Below, piece by piece: positions 35,163 to 44,518 of a stretch of DNA of 64,000 nucleotides; position 1 is the first letter of the stretch, and every line of letters begins with the position of its first letter. Below the pieces are notes generated by a model, which saw only the letters and a list, made by a program, of their open reading frames with translations, was not told the origin of the DNA and did no database searches. Where the stretch lies: contig NZ_JADBEG010000001.1 in assembly GCF_014873755.1 (NCBI RefSeq), positions 498,501-562,500 on the forward strand, given 5' to 3'. Both the position numbers and the translations under genes were made by a program. The stretch is from Amycolatopsis lexingtonensis (lineage in GTDB: Bacteria > Actinomycetota > Actinomycetes > Mycobacteriales > Pseudonocardiaceae).

Positions 35163-37538
35163 ACAGGCCTTGGCCGACGACCAGTTCGTGTACGACGGCG
35201 GGGTACCCGGCGGGACGTTCACCGGCACGTAGGTCACCTTCGCCTGGTTGGTGATCGGGAACAGGCTCAGCAGCGCGTACGTCGAGCAGTACACCTGCTG
35301 CGTCTGCCCGGCACCCAAGGCGAACGGGCCCGTCTGGCACGACGGCTCCACGCTGTCCACCACGTGCGCCGAGGTGATCCCGACCGGACCCTCGTTCGTC
35401 ACCGTGATCCGCCAGTACGCGGTCGCGAACAACAAGCCGAGCAGGCCGACGCCGGTCTGCTTCGCCCACGGCCCGGGCCCACCCGGTCCGCACTTGGCCG
35501 CCGTGGCCGAGGTGCAGATCTCCTTCTCCACCTTGACCTTCGGCGTGCACGACGCGCCCGGCGCGACCGGCAGCGTCACCGTGTTCGACGTGAACGAGCC
35601 CGTCGAATCGGTGCCGGTGGCCGTGTTCGCCACCGATGACACCGCGCAGTCCGCCGCGATCGTCGTGCGGAAGCACAGCTGCGGCGCGTCGCCCGCGTAG
35701 TCGACCACCAGCGAGCCGCTGAAGCCCGCCGCGGTGTGCAGCACCAGCGTCGTGGTCACCGTGATCGACGGGTGTGCCGCCACGGAAACGCCGGTGAGGT
35801 CCACGGAACCGTCCGGGGCGAAGCCCGGCGTCGGCACGACGGCGTTGTCCTGATCGGTGACCGTCACCCGGGACGCGGCGAAGTCGACGTTCGCCGGGTC
35901 GACGCCGGTCAGCCGCGCCGCCGTGTAGCCCTGGACGTGACTGCCGCCGTCGCAGTAGAAGTCGCCCGGTTTCAGCGTCACCTGCCCGCCGGAGCGGACG
36001 CATGGCGTGGCGCCGGTGGCGGGGTCCATGGAGAACAGCACGCCCGCGTCGCCGAGCCCGATGAGACAGCCCGACGGCGCGTCGTAGGAGTAGCCGTAGT
36101 CCCGCGTGACCCCGCCGTTCGCCGACGGGTGCGTGATCAGGGCCGGCAGCCCCGCGCACGCCGCCCCCGTCGTCCAGTCGTGGCAGATCGCCGCACCCGC
36201 GATGCCGCCGTTCCAGACCGGGAGGTAGCTGCGCACGTGGCCGTTCGGATCGGTGACGACCTCCGGTGGGAAGGCGTAGACGCCGGCGGGCAGCGCGGCC
36301 GGACCCGGCGGCGCCGCGAGCGCGGAACCGTCGAGGGCGTAGCACGTCGTGACCTCGGTACCGCCGGTCGTCGTCGCGCACGCGCCCACCGGGGCGCCGC
36401 TCGCGCCGAACGCCGTGTAGGAGTTGTAGTTGTAGTTGCCCGCCGGTCCGGTGGGCCGCGAGGAAGCCCAGCCGGCGCAGGCCGTGGCCGTCGCCGGGTC
36501 GAAGCAGCCCAGCGACGGCTGCTGCGCGGTGCCCGGGCTCGAGGTCGACGCGAACACCTTGCCCGCCACCAGGGTCAGCGCGCCGTAGACGTACGGCTGG
36601 TTCGCGGCCGGCACGATCGGCGCGTACGGCTGGCCGCCGCAGGCGCTCTGCGTGGCGATGGTCCAGCAGACCACCGCGCCGGAGCTGATCAGGCCGTAGA
36701 CGTTGCCGCCGGTCTCGACGAGCCCGGTGATGCTGGTGACCGGCGGCGACCCGCCGGCGTTCGCCAGCGCCGAATAACCGCAGTTGGCCGCGGCGGCCAG
36801 GTCGAGGCAGCCGACGCCCACCGAGGTCGCCGTCACGGCGGGGTAGTAGACCTTCGCGGGCGCGGCGGGGTCGCGCACGTACTGCTCGACCATGGTGCTG
36901 GCGATGTCGCCGGCGCCGAGGGTGCCCAGCGGGCCGGGCGCGGTGTTGAGCACCTTCGGCCACGGGCCGCCCGGGCACCGCTGCCCGGTGGCGAGGTCGG
37001 TGCACACGACCTTCGGGGACGTGGCGCCCAGGTGGTGATAGATGTTCCACCCCTGCAGCACGCCGTTCTGCGTGCGGTGGAGGATCGGCGAGAAGCCGTC
37101 GCCGCCGGTCGCCGTGGTGACCGCCTGCACGGGCGGGGTCAGGGCGCCGGACAGCCGGGTCGCGTCGGGCCCGCCATCCGGGTTCGTGGCGCGGACGGCG
37201 GTGACGCCGGAAGCCGGTTCGGTGCCGGTGAACGTGCTGCCGTCGGTGGACCATTGCGGGGGCCAGCCGGGCGGGGCGTGCAGGGAACCGGGCTGGAACG
37301 CCTGGCCCGCCCCGACGGCGTCGGTGATGGTCGCGGCGCCGGCCGTCGTGGCCTGGTCGTCGTAGCCGATGACCCAGTTCGCGGTCGCGCCGTGGTCGGC
37401 GGGCGATCCGGTGCCCTGCACGGACTTCGTCAGCGCGGAAACCGCGACGGGCGCGGGATCGGCGGCCACGGGCGGCGGTGCGGCGGTCGCCGCCACGAGC
37501 ACCAGCGGCAGGAACGTTCCCAGCATGCGTCTTCGCAT
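35142..37538 (-). CDS. Large secreted protein with repeated Cys-pair units and DUF11-like C-terminus
   Basis: A 798-residue protein with a Sec signal (MRRRMLGTFLPLVLVAATAA). The central part (about 150-530) has recurring units with a Cys-x-D-x-x-T/A-G-x-x-C pattern, e.g. VCTDLATGQRCPG, GCLDLAAAANCGY, GCFDPATATACAGW and ICHDWTTGAACAG, suggesting blades of a beta-propeller with paired cysteines. Beta-sandwich segments of DUF11 type (VTNEGPVGITSAHVVDSV) occur near the C-terminus. No LPXTG is present; it ends ACSLLCVL. The start at 37538 follows GAGGACAG. The function is unknown. Confidence 0.75.
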   Translation of the reverse strand: MRRRMLGTFLPLVLVAATAAPPPVAADPAPVAVSALTKSVQGTGSPADHGATANWVIGYDDQATTAGAATITDAVGAGQAFQPGSLHAPPGWPPQWSTDGSTFTGTEPASGVTAVRATNPDGGPDATRLSGALTPPVQAVTTATGGDGFSPILHRTQNGVLQGWNIYHHLGATSPKVVCTDLATGQRCPGGPWPKVLNTAPGPLGTLGAGDIASTMVEQYVRDPAAPAKVYYPAVTATSVGVGCLDLAAAANCGYSALANAGGSPPVTSITGLVETGGNVYGLISSGAVVCWTIATQSACGGQPYAPIVPAANQPYVYGALTLVAGKVFASTSSPGTAQQPSLGCFDPATATACAGWASSRPTGPAGNYNYNSYTAFGASGAPVGACATTTGGTEVTTCYALDGSALAAPPGPAALPAGVYAFPPEVVTDPNGHVRSYLPVWNGGIAGAAICHDWTTGAACAGLPALITHPSANGGVTRDYGYSYDAPSGCLIGLGDAGVLFSMDPATGATPCVRSGGQVTLKPGDFYCDGGSHVQGYTAARLTGVDPANVDFAASRVTVTDQDNAVVPTPGFAPDGSVDLTGVSVAAHPSITVTTTLVLHTAAGFSGSLVVDYAGDAPQLCFRTTIAADCAVSSVANTATGTDSTGSFTSNTVTLPVAPGASCTPKVKVEKEICTSATAAKCGPGGPGPWAKQTGVGLLGLLFATAYWRITVTNEGPVGITSAHVVDSVEPSCQTGPFALGAGQTQQVYCSTYALLSLFPITNQAKVTYVPVNVPPGTPPSYTNWSSAKACSLLCVL

Positions 37539-37823
37539 GGACTGTCCTCGATTCTTTCGGTTCCGGGAATCGTTTTCCCGGCCGAAGAAAAAGCCTATGC
37601 GGCACCTCTGGTGCGTTGAAGCGCTCTCACCCGGGCGCCGAAAAGGCGATGCCAACAGCGCAGTTCGTGACCTTCGCGCAATCGCGTGCACCCGCTGTGA
37701 CAAGGGCGTTTACGACACGTGCTCACCCGGATGTCGGCACCGGATCACTCGTTCGGGTAACGAGGGGACGCTAATAAGCGCGGTTTCCGGCCGCCGGTGA
37801 TGATTTATTTTCCGGATACGGGG
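37539..37823 (-). promoter_or_regulatory. Promoter region of the secreted protein; inverted repeat at 37563-37581
   Basis: 285 bases without a gene. CCGGGAA-N5-TTCCCGG at 37563-37581 lies 25 nt upstream of the secreted-protein start, and could be an operator or 5'-UTR hairpin. The GntR gene ends at its right side; no clear terminator was seen. Confidence 0.45.
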
Positions 37824-38621
37824 TCAGCCGGACTCGGCGTCGAAGCGGAGTTTCGACGTGATGCGGTACCGGTCGCCCCGGTAGACCGAGCGGGTCAGCT
37901 CGACCACGCGGCCGGTCGTGTCGCGGGTCAGCCGTTCGATGTGCAGGATCGGCGCGTACACCGCGATTTCCAGCAGCTCGGCCTGGTCCGGGTTGGTCAC
38001 CGCCGGCTCGATCGTCTGCACCGCGTCCTGCACCGCGATGCCGAAGCGCTCCCGCAGCAGCCGGTAGAAGTTGCCGGTCTCGAGCTCGGCCGGCCGCAGG
38101 CCCGGGACCAGCGACGCGGGCAGCGCCAGGCTTTCGATCGCGATCGGCTCGTCGTCGACGTACCGGACCCGGGTGACGCGCAGGACCGCCGTGCCCGGCT
38201 CGCACTCCAGCTCGCCGGCCAGCGAGCGGGCCGCCGGTGCGGTGGTGAAGGCGACGACCCGGCTGGTCCAGTGCCCTTCCGCGGGCGGGACGGCGAGCCC
38301 GGTGGCCAGTTCCTGGGTGACCTTCTGCGGGCTGGTGAACGTGCCCCGGCCGCGCTGGCGCACCAGGAGCCCGGTGCGGGTCAGCTCGTCGATCGCCGCC
38401 CGGACGGTCGGGCGGGAGACGCCCAGTTCCGCGGCCAGGTCCCGCTCGGAGGCCAGGCCGGTGCCGGGGCCGGCGTTCTCGATCACCTTCAGCAGGTGCC
38501 GCCGGACGCGGTCGCGCTTCACGGTGGGCGGCCGGTCCGCCGGCTCGCCACCTTCGTTCCGGGGGCCCCGGGTGGCGGAGCCCCCGGCCTGGGGCGAGGC
38601 CCCGGACGGCTCAGCGGTCAA
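37824..38621 (-). CDS. GntR/HutC-family regulator, DasR-like
   Basis: A 265-residue protein with an N-terminal winged helix (LASERDLAAELGVSRPTVRAAIDEL is the HTH, residues 54-78) and a UTRA effector domain ending VYRGDRYRITSKLRFD, as in DasR/NagR amino-sugar regulators. Its 40-residue N-terminal extension is low complexity. The TTG start overlaps the GH20 stop (TTGA, 38618-38621). As last gene of the amino-sugar operon it probably autoregulates it; a DasR-box-like palindrome lies upstream of the first gene. Confidence 0.88.
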   Translation of the reverse strand: MTAEPSGASPQAGGSATRGPRNEGGEPADRPPTVKRDRVRRHLLKVIENAGPGTGLASERDLAAELGVSRPTVRAAIDELTRTGLLVRQRGRGTFTSPQKVTQELATGLAVPPAEGHWTSRVVAFTTAPAARSLAGELECEPGTAVLRVTRVRYVDDEPIAIESLALPASLVPGLRPAELETGNFYRLLRERFGIAVQDAVQTIEPAVTNPDQAELLEIAVYAPILHIERLTRDTTGRVVELTRSVYRGDRYRITSKLRFDAESG

Positions 38622-40111
38622 GGCACCGTCTTTTCGGGTACGGGGACCGCGCCGGCGAACCGGACGCGCTCCTTCGGCAGGGCACCCAGCGCGCGCAGCC
38701 GGGTGAGGTGCCCGGCCAGGCGCTGGTGGAAATCAGCATAACCGCGGCCCGGTGGCGACCACGCCCGTTCGGCCAGCGCGCACAGCCGCGGGAACGCCAG
38801 GTGCCGCACGTGGTCGGGGGTCGGGGCGTGCTCGGTCCACAGCTGGGCCTGCGTCCCGAGGACACCCGGGCCGGTGCCGTCGCTGACCGGGAGCCCGCCG
38901 GCCAGCGGGTCGAAGCGGTAGACGTCTTCCAGCGTCGTCACGGGTTCGCGGGGCGGCTCGCCCGGTTCTTCGGTCTGCCGGTAGTCGAAGTACGTCGAGG
39001 TGTGCGGGGCCATCACGACCTGGTGGCCGCGGGCCACGGCCAGCGCGCCGTGCGCGGCGTCGCGCCACGCGGTGACGACCAGCTCCGCGGGCAGCCCGCC
39101 CGCGGCGTGGCCGGTTTCGTCCCAGCACACCGCCTGCCTGCCGAGCGCGGCGACCACGCGGTGCAGCTCGCCGAGGAACCACGGGTGGAGTTCGGCGGTG
39201 GTGCGCAGCCCGAGCGCGGCGGCTTTCGCCCGTGCGACCGGGTTTTCGGCCCACTGCGTCGTCGGGCATTCGTCGCCGCCGATGTGCAGGTGCGGGGCCG
39301 GGAAGACGCCGGCGACCTGGGTGAGGACGTCCCGGCAGAAGGCGAACGCGCCGTCGTGGACGCCGAGGATGTCGGGGCTGATGCCCCACTCCGTCCACAC
39401 CGGAAGCCGCGTGTCCGGCCGGTTGCCCAGCTCGGGGTAGGCGGCCAGCGCCGCGCGGACGTGACCCGGCAGGTCGATCTCCGGCACGATCCGCATGCCG
39501 CGTCGTGCCGCGAACTCGACCAGTTCCCGCAGCTCCCGCTGGGTGTAGAAACCGCCGTGGGGGACGCCGTCGAAGACACCGCTGCCCGCGGCCCCGACCA
39601 TCGATTCGCTGCGCCAGGCCCCGACCTCGGTCAGCCGCGGCCACCCGTCGATCTCGATCCGCCAGCCCTGGTCGTCGGTGAGGTGCAGGTGCAGGACGTT
39701 GTACTTGTGCAGCGCCAGGAGATCGACGAACTCGCGCAGGAAGCCGAGCGGCAGGAAGTGCCGGGCGACGTCGAGCAGCACCCCGCGCCACGGCAGCCGG
39801 GGCGCGTCCCGGATCGTCAGGCACTCGAGCCGGGGCAGGAGCTGACGCACCGTCTGGACCCCGGCGAGCAGGCCCGCTTCCGTGGCCGCGGTGAGCACGG
39901 CTTCTTCCGGCGTGACGTCGAGCGTGTATTCCTCAGGCCCGAAACCCGGGGCCAGCGCGAGCCGGACGGCAGGTCCACTGTGGACGAGCGGGAGGTCCGC
40001 GTACCCGGCGAGCAGCCGGGCCGGTCCGTCGGTACCGGGCCCTGCGTGGACGCCGGCGGGCGTGAAGGAACCGGCGCGGCGGGTCAGCCGCGCGGGGTGG
40101 GGGATGACCAT
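38618..40111 (-). CDS. GH20 beta-N-acetylhexosaminidase
   Basis: A 497-residue enzyme without signal peptide, so probably cytosolic, cleaving imported chitobiose or GlcNAc-glycosides to GlcNAc. The catalytic pair is in LHIGGDECP near residue 275 (Asp-Glu); WRGVLLDVARHFLP, HLHLTDDQGWRIEI and VPEIDLPGHVRAAL mark the barrel. ATG shares one base with the permease stop (TGATG). Substrate-assisted catalysis by the N-acetyl group is known for this family. Confidence 0.92.
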   Translation of the reverse strand: MVIPHPARLTRRAGSFTPAGVHAGPGTDGPARLLAGYADLPLVHSGPAVRLALAPGFGPEEYTLDVTPEEAVLTAATEAGLLAGVQTVRQLLPRLECLTIRDAPRLPWRGVLLDVARHFLPLGFLREFVDLLALHKYNVLHLHLTDDQGWRIEIDGWPRLTEVGAWRSESMVGAAGSGVFDGVPHGGFYTQRELRELVEFAARRGMRIVPEIDLPGHVRAALAAYPELGNRPDTRLPVWTEWGISPDILGVHDGAFAFCRDVLTQVAGVFPAPHLHIGGDECPTTQWAENPVARAKAAALGLRTTAELHPWFLGELHRVVAALGRQAVCWDETGHAAGGLPAELVVTAWRDAAHGALAVARGHQVVMAPHTSTYFDYRQTEEPGEPPREPVTTLEDVYRFDPLAGGLPVSDGTGPGVLGTQAQLWTEHAPTPDHVRHLAFPRLCALAERAWSPPGRGYADFHQRLAGHLTRLRALGALPKERVRFAGAVPVPEKTVP

Positions 40112-40929
40112 CAGCCCTTCACCGCGCCCGCGGTCATGCCCTCGACCAGGTGGCGCTGCACCAGTGCGAAGAAGACGACGACGGGCAGCGCGAACAGCGT
40201 CGAAGCCGCGATGAGGCCGCCGTAGTCGGTGCCCGTGCTGGTGCTGAACGAGACCAGCCAGACCGGCAGCGTGTAGCCCGAGCTGTCCTTCATGAGCACG
40301 TAGGCGAACAGGAAGTCGTTCCAGGCGGTGATGAAGGCGAACACGCTGGTCGCGATGAGCCCGGGCAGCACGAGCGGCAGCAGGACCGAGCGCATGACGC
40401 GCCCGCGCGTCGCGCCGTCGACCATCGCCGCTTCCTCCAGCTCGACCGGGATGCCGTGCAGGAACCCGCGCAGCGTCCAGATCGTGAACGGCAGCACGAG
40501 CGCCACGTAGGTGAGCACCAGGCCGAAGAGCGTGTCGAGCAGGTGCGCGCTCTTGAGGCTCAGGAACAACGGGATGACCAGCGCGGGCACCGGCACCATC
40601 TGCAGCACCAGGACCCCGATCAGGAAGCTGCGCCGCCCGAAGAACCGGAACCGCGTCAACGCCGTCGCGGCAAGGAAGGCGACCACTATGGACAGTGCGA
40701 CGACCGCGACGACGACCACGACGCTGTTGAGCAGGTCCTGGAGGAACCCCGGCTTCGCGAGGGCGCCCGCGAAGTTGTCGAAGGTGACGTCGAAGGGCAG
40801 GAATTCCGGCGTGGGGCTGAGGATCTTGCCGGCCGGCTTGAACGCCGTGAGCACCATCCAGTACACCGGGAAGATCCACACCAGACAGAACAGCGTCGCG
40901 GCCGCGTTCCTGCCTGTCCGGCGGATCAC
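40111..40929 (-). CDS. ABC sugar permease, MalG type
   Basis: A 272-residue inner-membrane permease with six helices and the EAA loop EEAAMVDGATRGRVMRSVLLPLVLPGL (residues about 180-206). It pairs with the MalF-type permease whose stop overlaps its GTG start (GTGA, 40926-40929). No ATPase gene is present; in actinomycetes a shared MsiK-type ATPase normally energises such transporters. Confidence 0.92.
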   Translation of the reverse strand: MIRRTGRNAAATLFCLVWIFPVYWMVLTAFKPAGKILSPTPEFLPFDVTFDNFAGALAKPGFLQDLLNSVVVVVAVVALSIVVAFLAATALTRFRFFGRRSFLIGVLVLQMVPVPALVIPLFLSLKSAHLLDTLFGLVLTYVALVLPFTIWTLRGFLHGIPVELEEAAMVDGATRGRVMRSVLLPLVLPGLIATSVFAFITAWNDFLFAYVLMKDSSGYTLPVWLVSFSTSTGTDYGGLIAASTLFALPVVVFFALVQRHLVEGMTAGAVKG

Positions 40930-41867
40930 AGCTCCTCCCCGGACCGGACGAGCCGGCGCACGTACACCGCGGTCAGCCCGACGAGCAGCGCGACCGAGAC
41001 GACGGCGATCGCCGCGCCCTGGCCGAAGTCGTTGCGGCTGAAGGCACGGGTGAACGTCCAGATGCCGAGCGTCGTGGTGCCGCCGTCCGGGCCGCCCTGG
41101 GTGAGGATCCAGATCTGGTTGAAGACGGTGAAGTCCCAGATGATCGAAAGAATCGTCACCAGGCCGAAGATCGGCTGCAGGAACGGGAAAGTGATGGTGC
41201 GGTGCGCCCGCCACGGCCCGGCGCCGTCGAGCGCGGCCGCTTCGTAGTAGGACTGCGGGATCTGCGAAAGACCGGCGTAGAGCGTGAGCGCGACGAACGG
41301 CACCGACTGCCAGACGACCAGCAGCCACACCAAGGTGAACGCCGACGCGGGTGACGTCGTCCAGTCGTGCTGAGTGAGATCGCCGAAGCCGACCTGGGTG
41401 AGCAACCAGTTCACCACGCCGTAGCCGGGCTGGAACAGCCACTGCCAGACCAAAGTGGACGCCACGTTCGGCAGCGCCCAGGCGGCGATCAGGCACATCG
41501 TCACCATCGTGCGCATCCCGCGGCCCAACCGGCGCAGCAGCAGTGCGACCGCGAAGCCGATGACGAGCGTGCCGAGCACCAGCGCGGCGCAGAATCCGAC
41601 GCTGCGGGCGAGCACCGGAAGCAGCTGGCCGTCCCCGAGCACCTCGGCGTAGTTGTCCCAGCCCGCGAAGCCCGTCGTGCCGGTGAACAGCGACCGGAGG
41701 CCGTACTCCTGCAGCGAGATGACGACCAGCCGCAGCAGCGGGTAGCCGAGCACCAGCCCGAGCAGCGCGGCCGCGGGCAGGAGCAGGCCGTACGGCAGCA
41801 GCGACCGGCGCCGCCGGGGCACCGCCGGTCTTTCCGGCGCGTGCGGCCGCGCCTTCACGAGCAACAC
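40926..41867 (-). CDS. ABC sugar permease, MalF type
   Basis: A 313-residue permease with six helices after a basic N-terminus, and the EAA loop YYEAAALDGAGPWRAHRTITFPFL near residue 210. GTG start follows AAGGAGTCCCC. It is separated from the upstream lipoprotein gene by a strong stem-loop, as often seen between binding-protein and permease genes whose expression levels differ. Confidence 0.92.
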   Translation of the reverse strand: MLLVKARPHAPERPAVPRRRRSLLPYGLLLPAAALLGLVLGYPLLRLVVISLQEYGLRSLFTGTTGFAGWDNYAEVLGDGQLLPVLARSVGFCAALVLGTLVIGFAVALLLRRLGRGMRTMVTMCLIAAWALPNVASTLVWQWLFQPGYGVVNWLLTQVGFGDLTQHDWTTSPASAFTLVWLLVVWQSVPFVALTLYAGLSQIPQSYYEAAALDGAGPWRAHRTITFPFLQPIFGLVTILSIIWDFTVFNQIWILTQGGPDGGTTTLGIWTFTRAFSRNDFGQGAAIAVVSVALLVGLTAVYVRRLVRSGEEL

Positions 41868-41895
41868 GGGGACTCCTTGTCGGAAGCGGGAAAGG

Positions 41896-41941
41896 GGCGG
41901 GGCGGCCCGGCGGGGACGGCGGTCGGCCGGGCCACCCCGCC
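41896..41941 (-). terminator. Stem-loop between binding-protein and permease genes
   Basis: GGCGGGG-C-GGCCCGGC pairs with GCCGGGCC-A-CCCCGCC (one mismatch), starting 2 nt after the lipoprotein stop. It likely stabilises the upstream mRNA or partially terminates transcription, giving more binding protein than permease. Confidence 0.7.
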
Positions 41942-41943
41942 GG

Positions 41944-43218
41944 TCAATGGGCGTTGAGCGCTTCGGTGAGGTGGGCGTCGAAGTCCTTGGCCGCCTGGGC
42001 GATCGGCTTGCGCCCGGTCGCGATGTCGGCGAAGAACGTGTTGATCGACTTGTCGCTCTCGATGGTCGCCCAGCCGGGTGCGGCCGGCGTCGCGACGCTG
42101 GTCTTGGCCGCGGTGGCGAAGGCGGCGTTGAGCGGCGGCAGCGACGGGGTGATCCGGTCGATCAGCTCGGTCGAGATCGGGGTCCAGCCGTCGATGCCGA
42201 CGATCGCGTCCCGCTGCACGGCCGGGTCCGTCGCCGCCTTGACGTAGGCGAGCGCGAGGTCCTGGTTGCGGCTCTTGGCCGCGATCGCCAGGTCGGACCC
42301 GCCGAGGAAGACCGGCTGCGTCTTGCCGGGCGTGGCGCTGGGGAAGGGGAACGTGCCCAGCCGGTCCTTGAGCTCCGGCTTGTTCTTGACCACGGTGTTG
42401 ACGCTCGTGTCGAGGATGGCCGCCGCGCCGCCGGCGGAGAAGATCGCGGCCTGGTCGGGTGCCTTGGTGTCGACGTTGCGGGACGCGGCGGAGGAGTAGG
42501 CGTTCTGGAAGTCCTTCCAGGCCTGCAACCCCTTCTGCGCCTCGGGGCTTTCGAGGGCGCCGGTCCACTTGCCGTCTTTCTGCACGGCGATCTGGCCACC
42601 GGCGTCCCAGACGAACTGCAGCGCGCCGAACCAGTACCGGCCGGGGAAGTGGAAGACCGAGTAGTCCGGCGCCGGGTGCTTGGCCTTGATCTTGTCGAGC
42701 GCGGCGGTGAGTTCGGCGTAGGTCGTGGGCGGGGCGGTGACCCCGGCGTCCGCCCAGACCTGCTTGTCGTAGATCACCGACCGGTTGCCCGCGAACAGCG
42801 GCGCCGCGTAGACATGGTCGTCCACAGTGGCCGGTCCGATGAGCCCGGGCAGCCAGGTCTGGCCCGCGGCGAGCTCGGCGCGGTGCTGGGTGAGGTCGGT
42901 CAGCGCGCCGTTGGCGGCGAACAGCGGGACGTCCGTGTTGCCGATCTCGATGACGTCCGGCGTGGTGTCCTGGGCCAGCGCGGTGCTGATCTTGGTGTTG
43001 ATGTTGTCCCATTCCTGGACCTGGACGGTGACCTTGGCGCCGGTGGCCTTCTCGAACGCGGCGGTGATCGCCGCGGTGGCCTTGTCGCTCAGGTCGCCGT
43101 TCATCAGCCAGACGGTCAGGGTGTTCCCGCCGGCGGCGGGAGCGGGGGTGTCGGTGCCGCAGGCACTGGCGGTCAGGGCGGTGACGGCCAGTGCGGCGGC
43201 GAGGATGCGTCTGCGCAT
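41944..43218 (-). CDS. Sugar ABC transporter substrate-binding lipoprotein
   Basis: A 424-residue lipoprotein with signal and lipobox LTASAC (Cys about 20), then the MalE-like fold NTLTVWLMNGDLSDKA and PDVIEIGNTDVPLF typical of the family 1 binding proteins DasA/NgcE. The ligand is inferred to be chitobiose or a GlcNAc oligomer from the GH20 and chitin-binding genes in the operon. It starts 31 bp downstream of the GH16-like gene. Confidence 0.92.
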   Translation of the reverse strand: MRRRILAAALAVTALTASACGTDTPAPAAGGNTLTVWLMNGDLSDKATAAITAAFEKATGAKVTVQVQEWDNINTKISTALAQDTTPDVIEIGNTDVPLFAANGALTDLTQHRAELAAGQTWLPGLIGPATVDDHVYAAPLFAGNRSVIYDKQVWADAGVTAPPTTYAELTAALDKIKAKHPAPDYSVFHFPGRYWFGALQFVWDAGGQIAVQKDGKWTGALESPEAQKGLQAWKDFQNAYSSAASRNVDTKAPDQAAIFSAGGAAAILDTSVNTVVKNKPELKDRLGTFPFPSATPGKTQPVFLGGSDLAIAAKSRNQDLALAYVKAATDPAVQRDAIVGIDGWTPISTELIDRITPSLPPLNAAFATAAKTSVATPAAPGWATIESDKSINTFFADIATGRKPIAQAAKDFDAHLTEALNAH

Positions 43219-43249
43219 GGAAATTCCCGGAGGCGTGAGTGGGCGGGGG

Positions 43250-44431
43250 TCAGCAGTGGCCGAGGTCGGCCCACTGGGCGGTGAGGCCCGGCTCGGAGCC
43301 CTGGGTCCACCAGTTCGCCTGCCAGAGGTGGGCGCTGTGCTTCACGCGCTGGCCGCCGAGGTACACCGTGCCCCAGTCCCACTCCGGCGCCGTCGAGCAG
43401 TCGGCGGGCTGCGACGGCGTGGTCGGGGTGGTGGGCGTCGTCGGGGTGGTCGGCTGGGTGGTCGTGGTGGCCGGCGGGCTGGTCGGCGTCGTGCAGCCGG
43501 TCACGGTGTCCACATGGGACGTTCCGGCGGTGCGGTACTGCCCGGCCTTCGCGACGGCGTCGGCGGGGGAGACGACCTGGTTGCCCGCGTAGTAGGTCCA
43601 GTCCACCTGCTCGGTGTAGACGCTGGTCCCGCTCGTGTGGCCCGCGGTGTCGATGAACCACATGTTGTAGTTGATCGACATCGGCGTGCGCGGGTAGACC
43701 GGGTCGCCCTGGGCGTCGGTGGTGTGGTCGGCGGTCAGGACGCCGTCGATGTAGTACTTGACGTGCCCGCCGGAGACCTGCGTGACGACGTCGTGCCAGC
43801 CGGCCATGCTGCGGTTCTGCGCGGTGGACGTGCGCAGGCCGTCCCACGTCGGGCTGTTCCAGTAGGTGTACCAGCTGGTCTGGTAGTTCGCCTGCGAGCC
43901 GCCCCAGCCGCCGTTGGGGAGGTACTCGGAGAAGTCCAGCTCGCTGTAGAGCGGGTCGCGGTCGTACCGCAGCGGCGAGATCGTGAAGTAGGTTTCGTTG
44001 ACGTGGTCGCCGTCGGTCCCGCTGTCCGGCGCGTCGGTGAAGCGGACGCGGCTGGCATACGTGCCTTCGAAGAACCGCAACTGGTTCTGGTACATCTCGG
44101 CGTGCGTGGTGCCGTTGGCCGAGCCGTCGGTGCTCGCGGCCAGCTGGGCGACGCGTTCGCCGTTGACCGTCGGGAAACTGACGTTGCTGGTCAGCCAGCG
44201 CGCCCCGGGCACGCCGGGGCTGCCGACGTCGTTGCGGGTGGTCCAGCCGGCCCCGCCGAAGGCGGAGTCGGTGGGCGAGGCGTAGTGGAAGTCGTCGAAG
44301 AGCACGCCGCAATCGGCGGCCGCGGCGGTCGCGGGGCTGGCGTCGGCCCCGCCGGAGAGGATCAGGGCCGTGGCGGCCACGGTGGCGAGGCTCGTCAGGG
44401 CAGCGGTGGTGGTCCGGGTGGTACGGGACAT
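43250..44431 (-). CDS. Secreted GH16-like protein with C-terminal chitin-binding module
   Basis: A 393-residue protein with a signal peptide (about 1-38) and a GH16-like beta-sandwich from 41 to about 300. The catalytic-type motif ELDFSE is at residues 164-169. A Thr/Pro linker (TTPTTPTTPTT) leads to a CBM5/12-type module with WDWGTVYLGGQRVKHSAHLW. The start is 37 nt downstream of a DasR-box-like palindrome. It probably binds chitin or glucan outside the cell and feeds the ABC system encoded by the following genes. The polysaccharide cut is uncertain. Confidence 0.8.
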   Translation of the reverse strand: MSRTTRTTTAALTSLATVAATALILSGGADASPATAAAADCGVLFDDFHYASPTDSAFGGAGWTTRNDVGSPGVPGARWLTSNVSFPTVNGERVAQLAASTDGSANGTTHAEMYQNQLRFFEGTYASRVRFTDAPDSGTDGDHVNETYFTISPLRYDRDPLYSELDFSEYLPNGGWGGSQANYQTSWYTYWNSPTWDGLRTSTAQNRSMAGWHDVVTQVSGGHVKYYIDGVLTADHTTDAQGDPVYPRTPMSINYNMWFIDTAGHTSGTSVYTEQVDWTYYAGNQVVSPADAVAKAGQYRTAGTSHVDTVTGCTTPTSPPATTTTQPTTPTTPTTPTTPSQPADCSTAPEWDWGTVYLGGQRVKHSAHLWQANWWTQGSEPGLTAQWADLGHC

Positions 44432-44467
44432 GGGTCTCCTCCTGGGATGCCGTCCGCGGGGAGGCCG

Positions 44468-44483
44468 ATTGGTCTAGACGAAT
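44468..44483. promoter_or_regulatory. DasR-responsive-element-like palindrome
   Basis: ATTGGTCTAGACGAAT, close to the dre core TGGTCTAGACCA, lies 37 nt upstream of the GH16-like gene that opens the amino-sugar operon. Either global DasR or the operon's own DasR-like GntR protein may bind it. Confidence 0.7.
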
Positions 44484-44505
44484 CGGGTGGCCAGTACCCT
44501 CCTCC

Positions 44506-44518
44506 TGACCATTGGTCA
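44506..44518. promoter_or_regulatory. Perfect dyad TGACCA-T-TGGTCA
   Basis: A 13-bp perfect palindrome 22 nt beyond the DasR-like box. It shares the TGGTC element and may be a second, weaker operator or part of the promoter. Confidence 0.5.
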
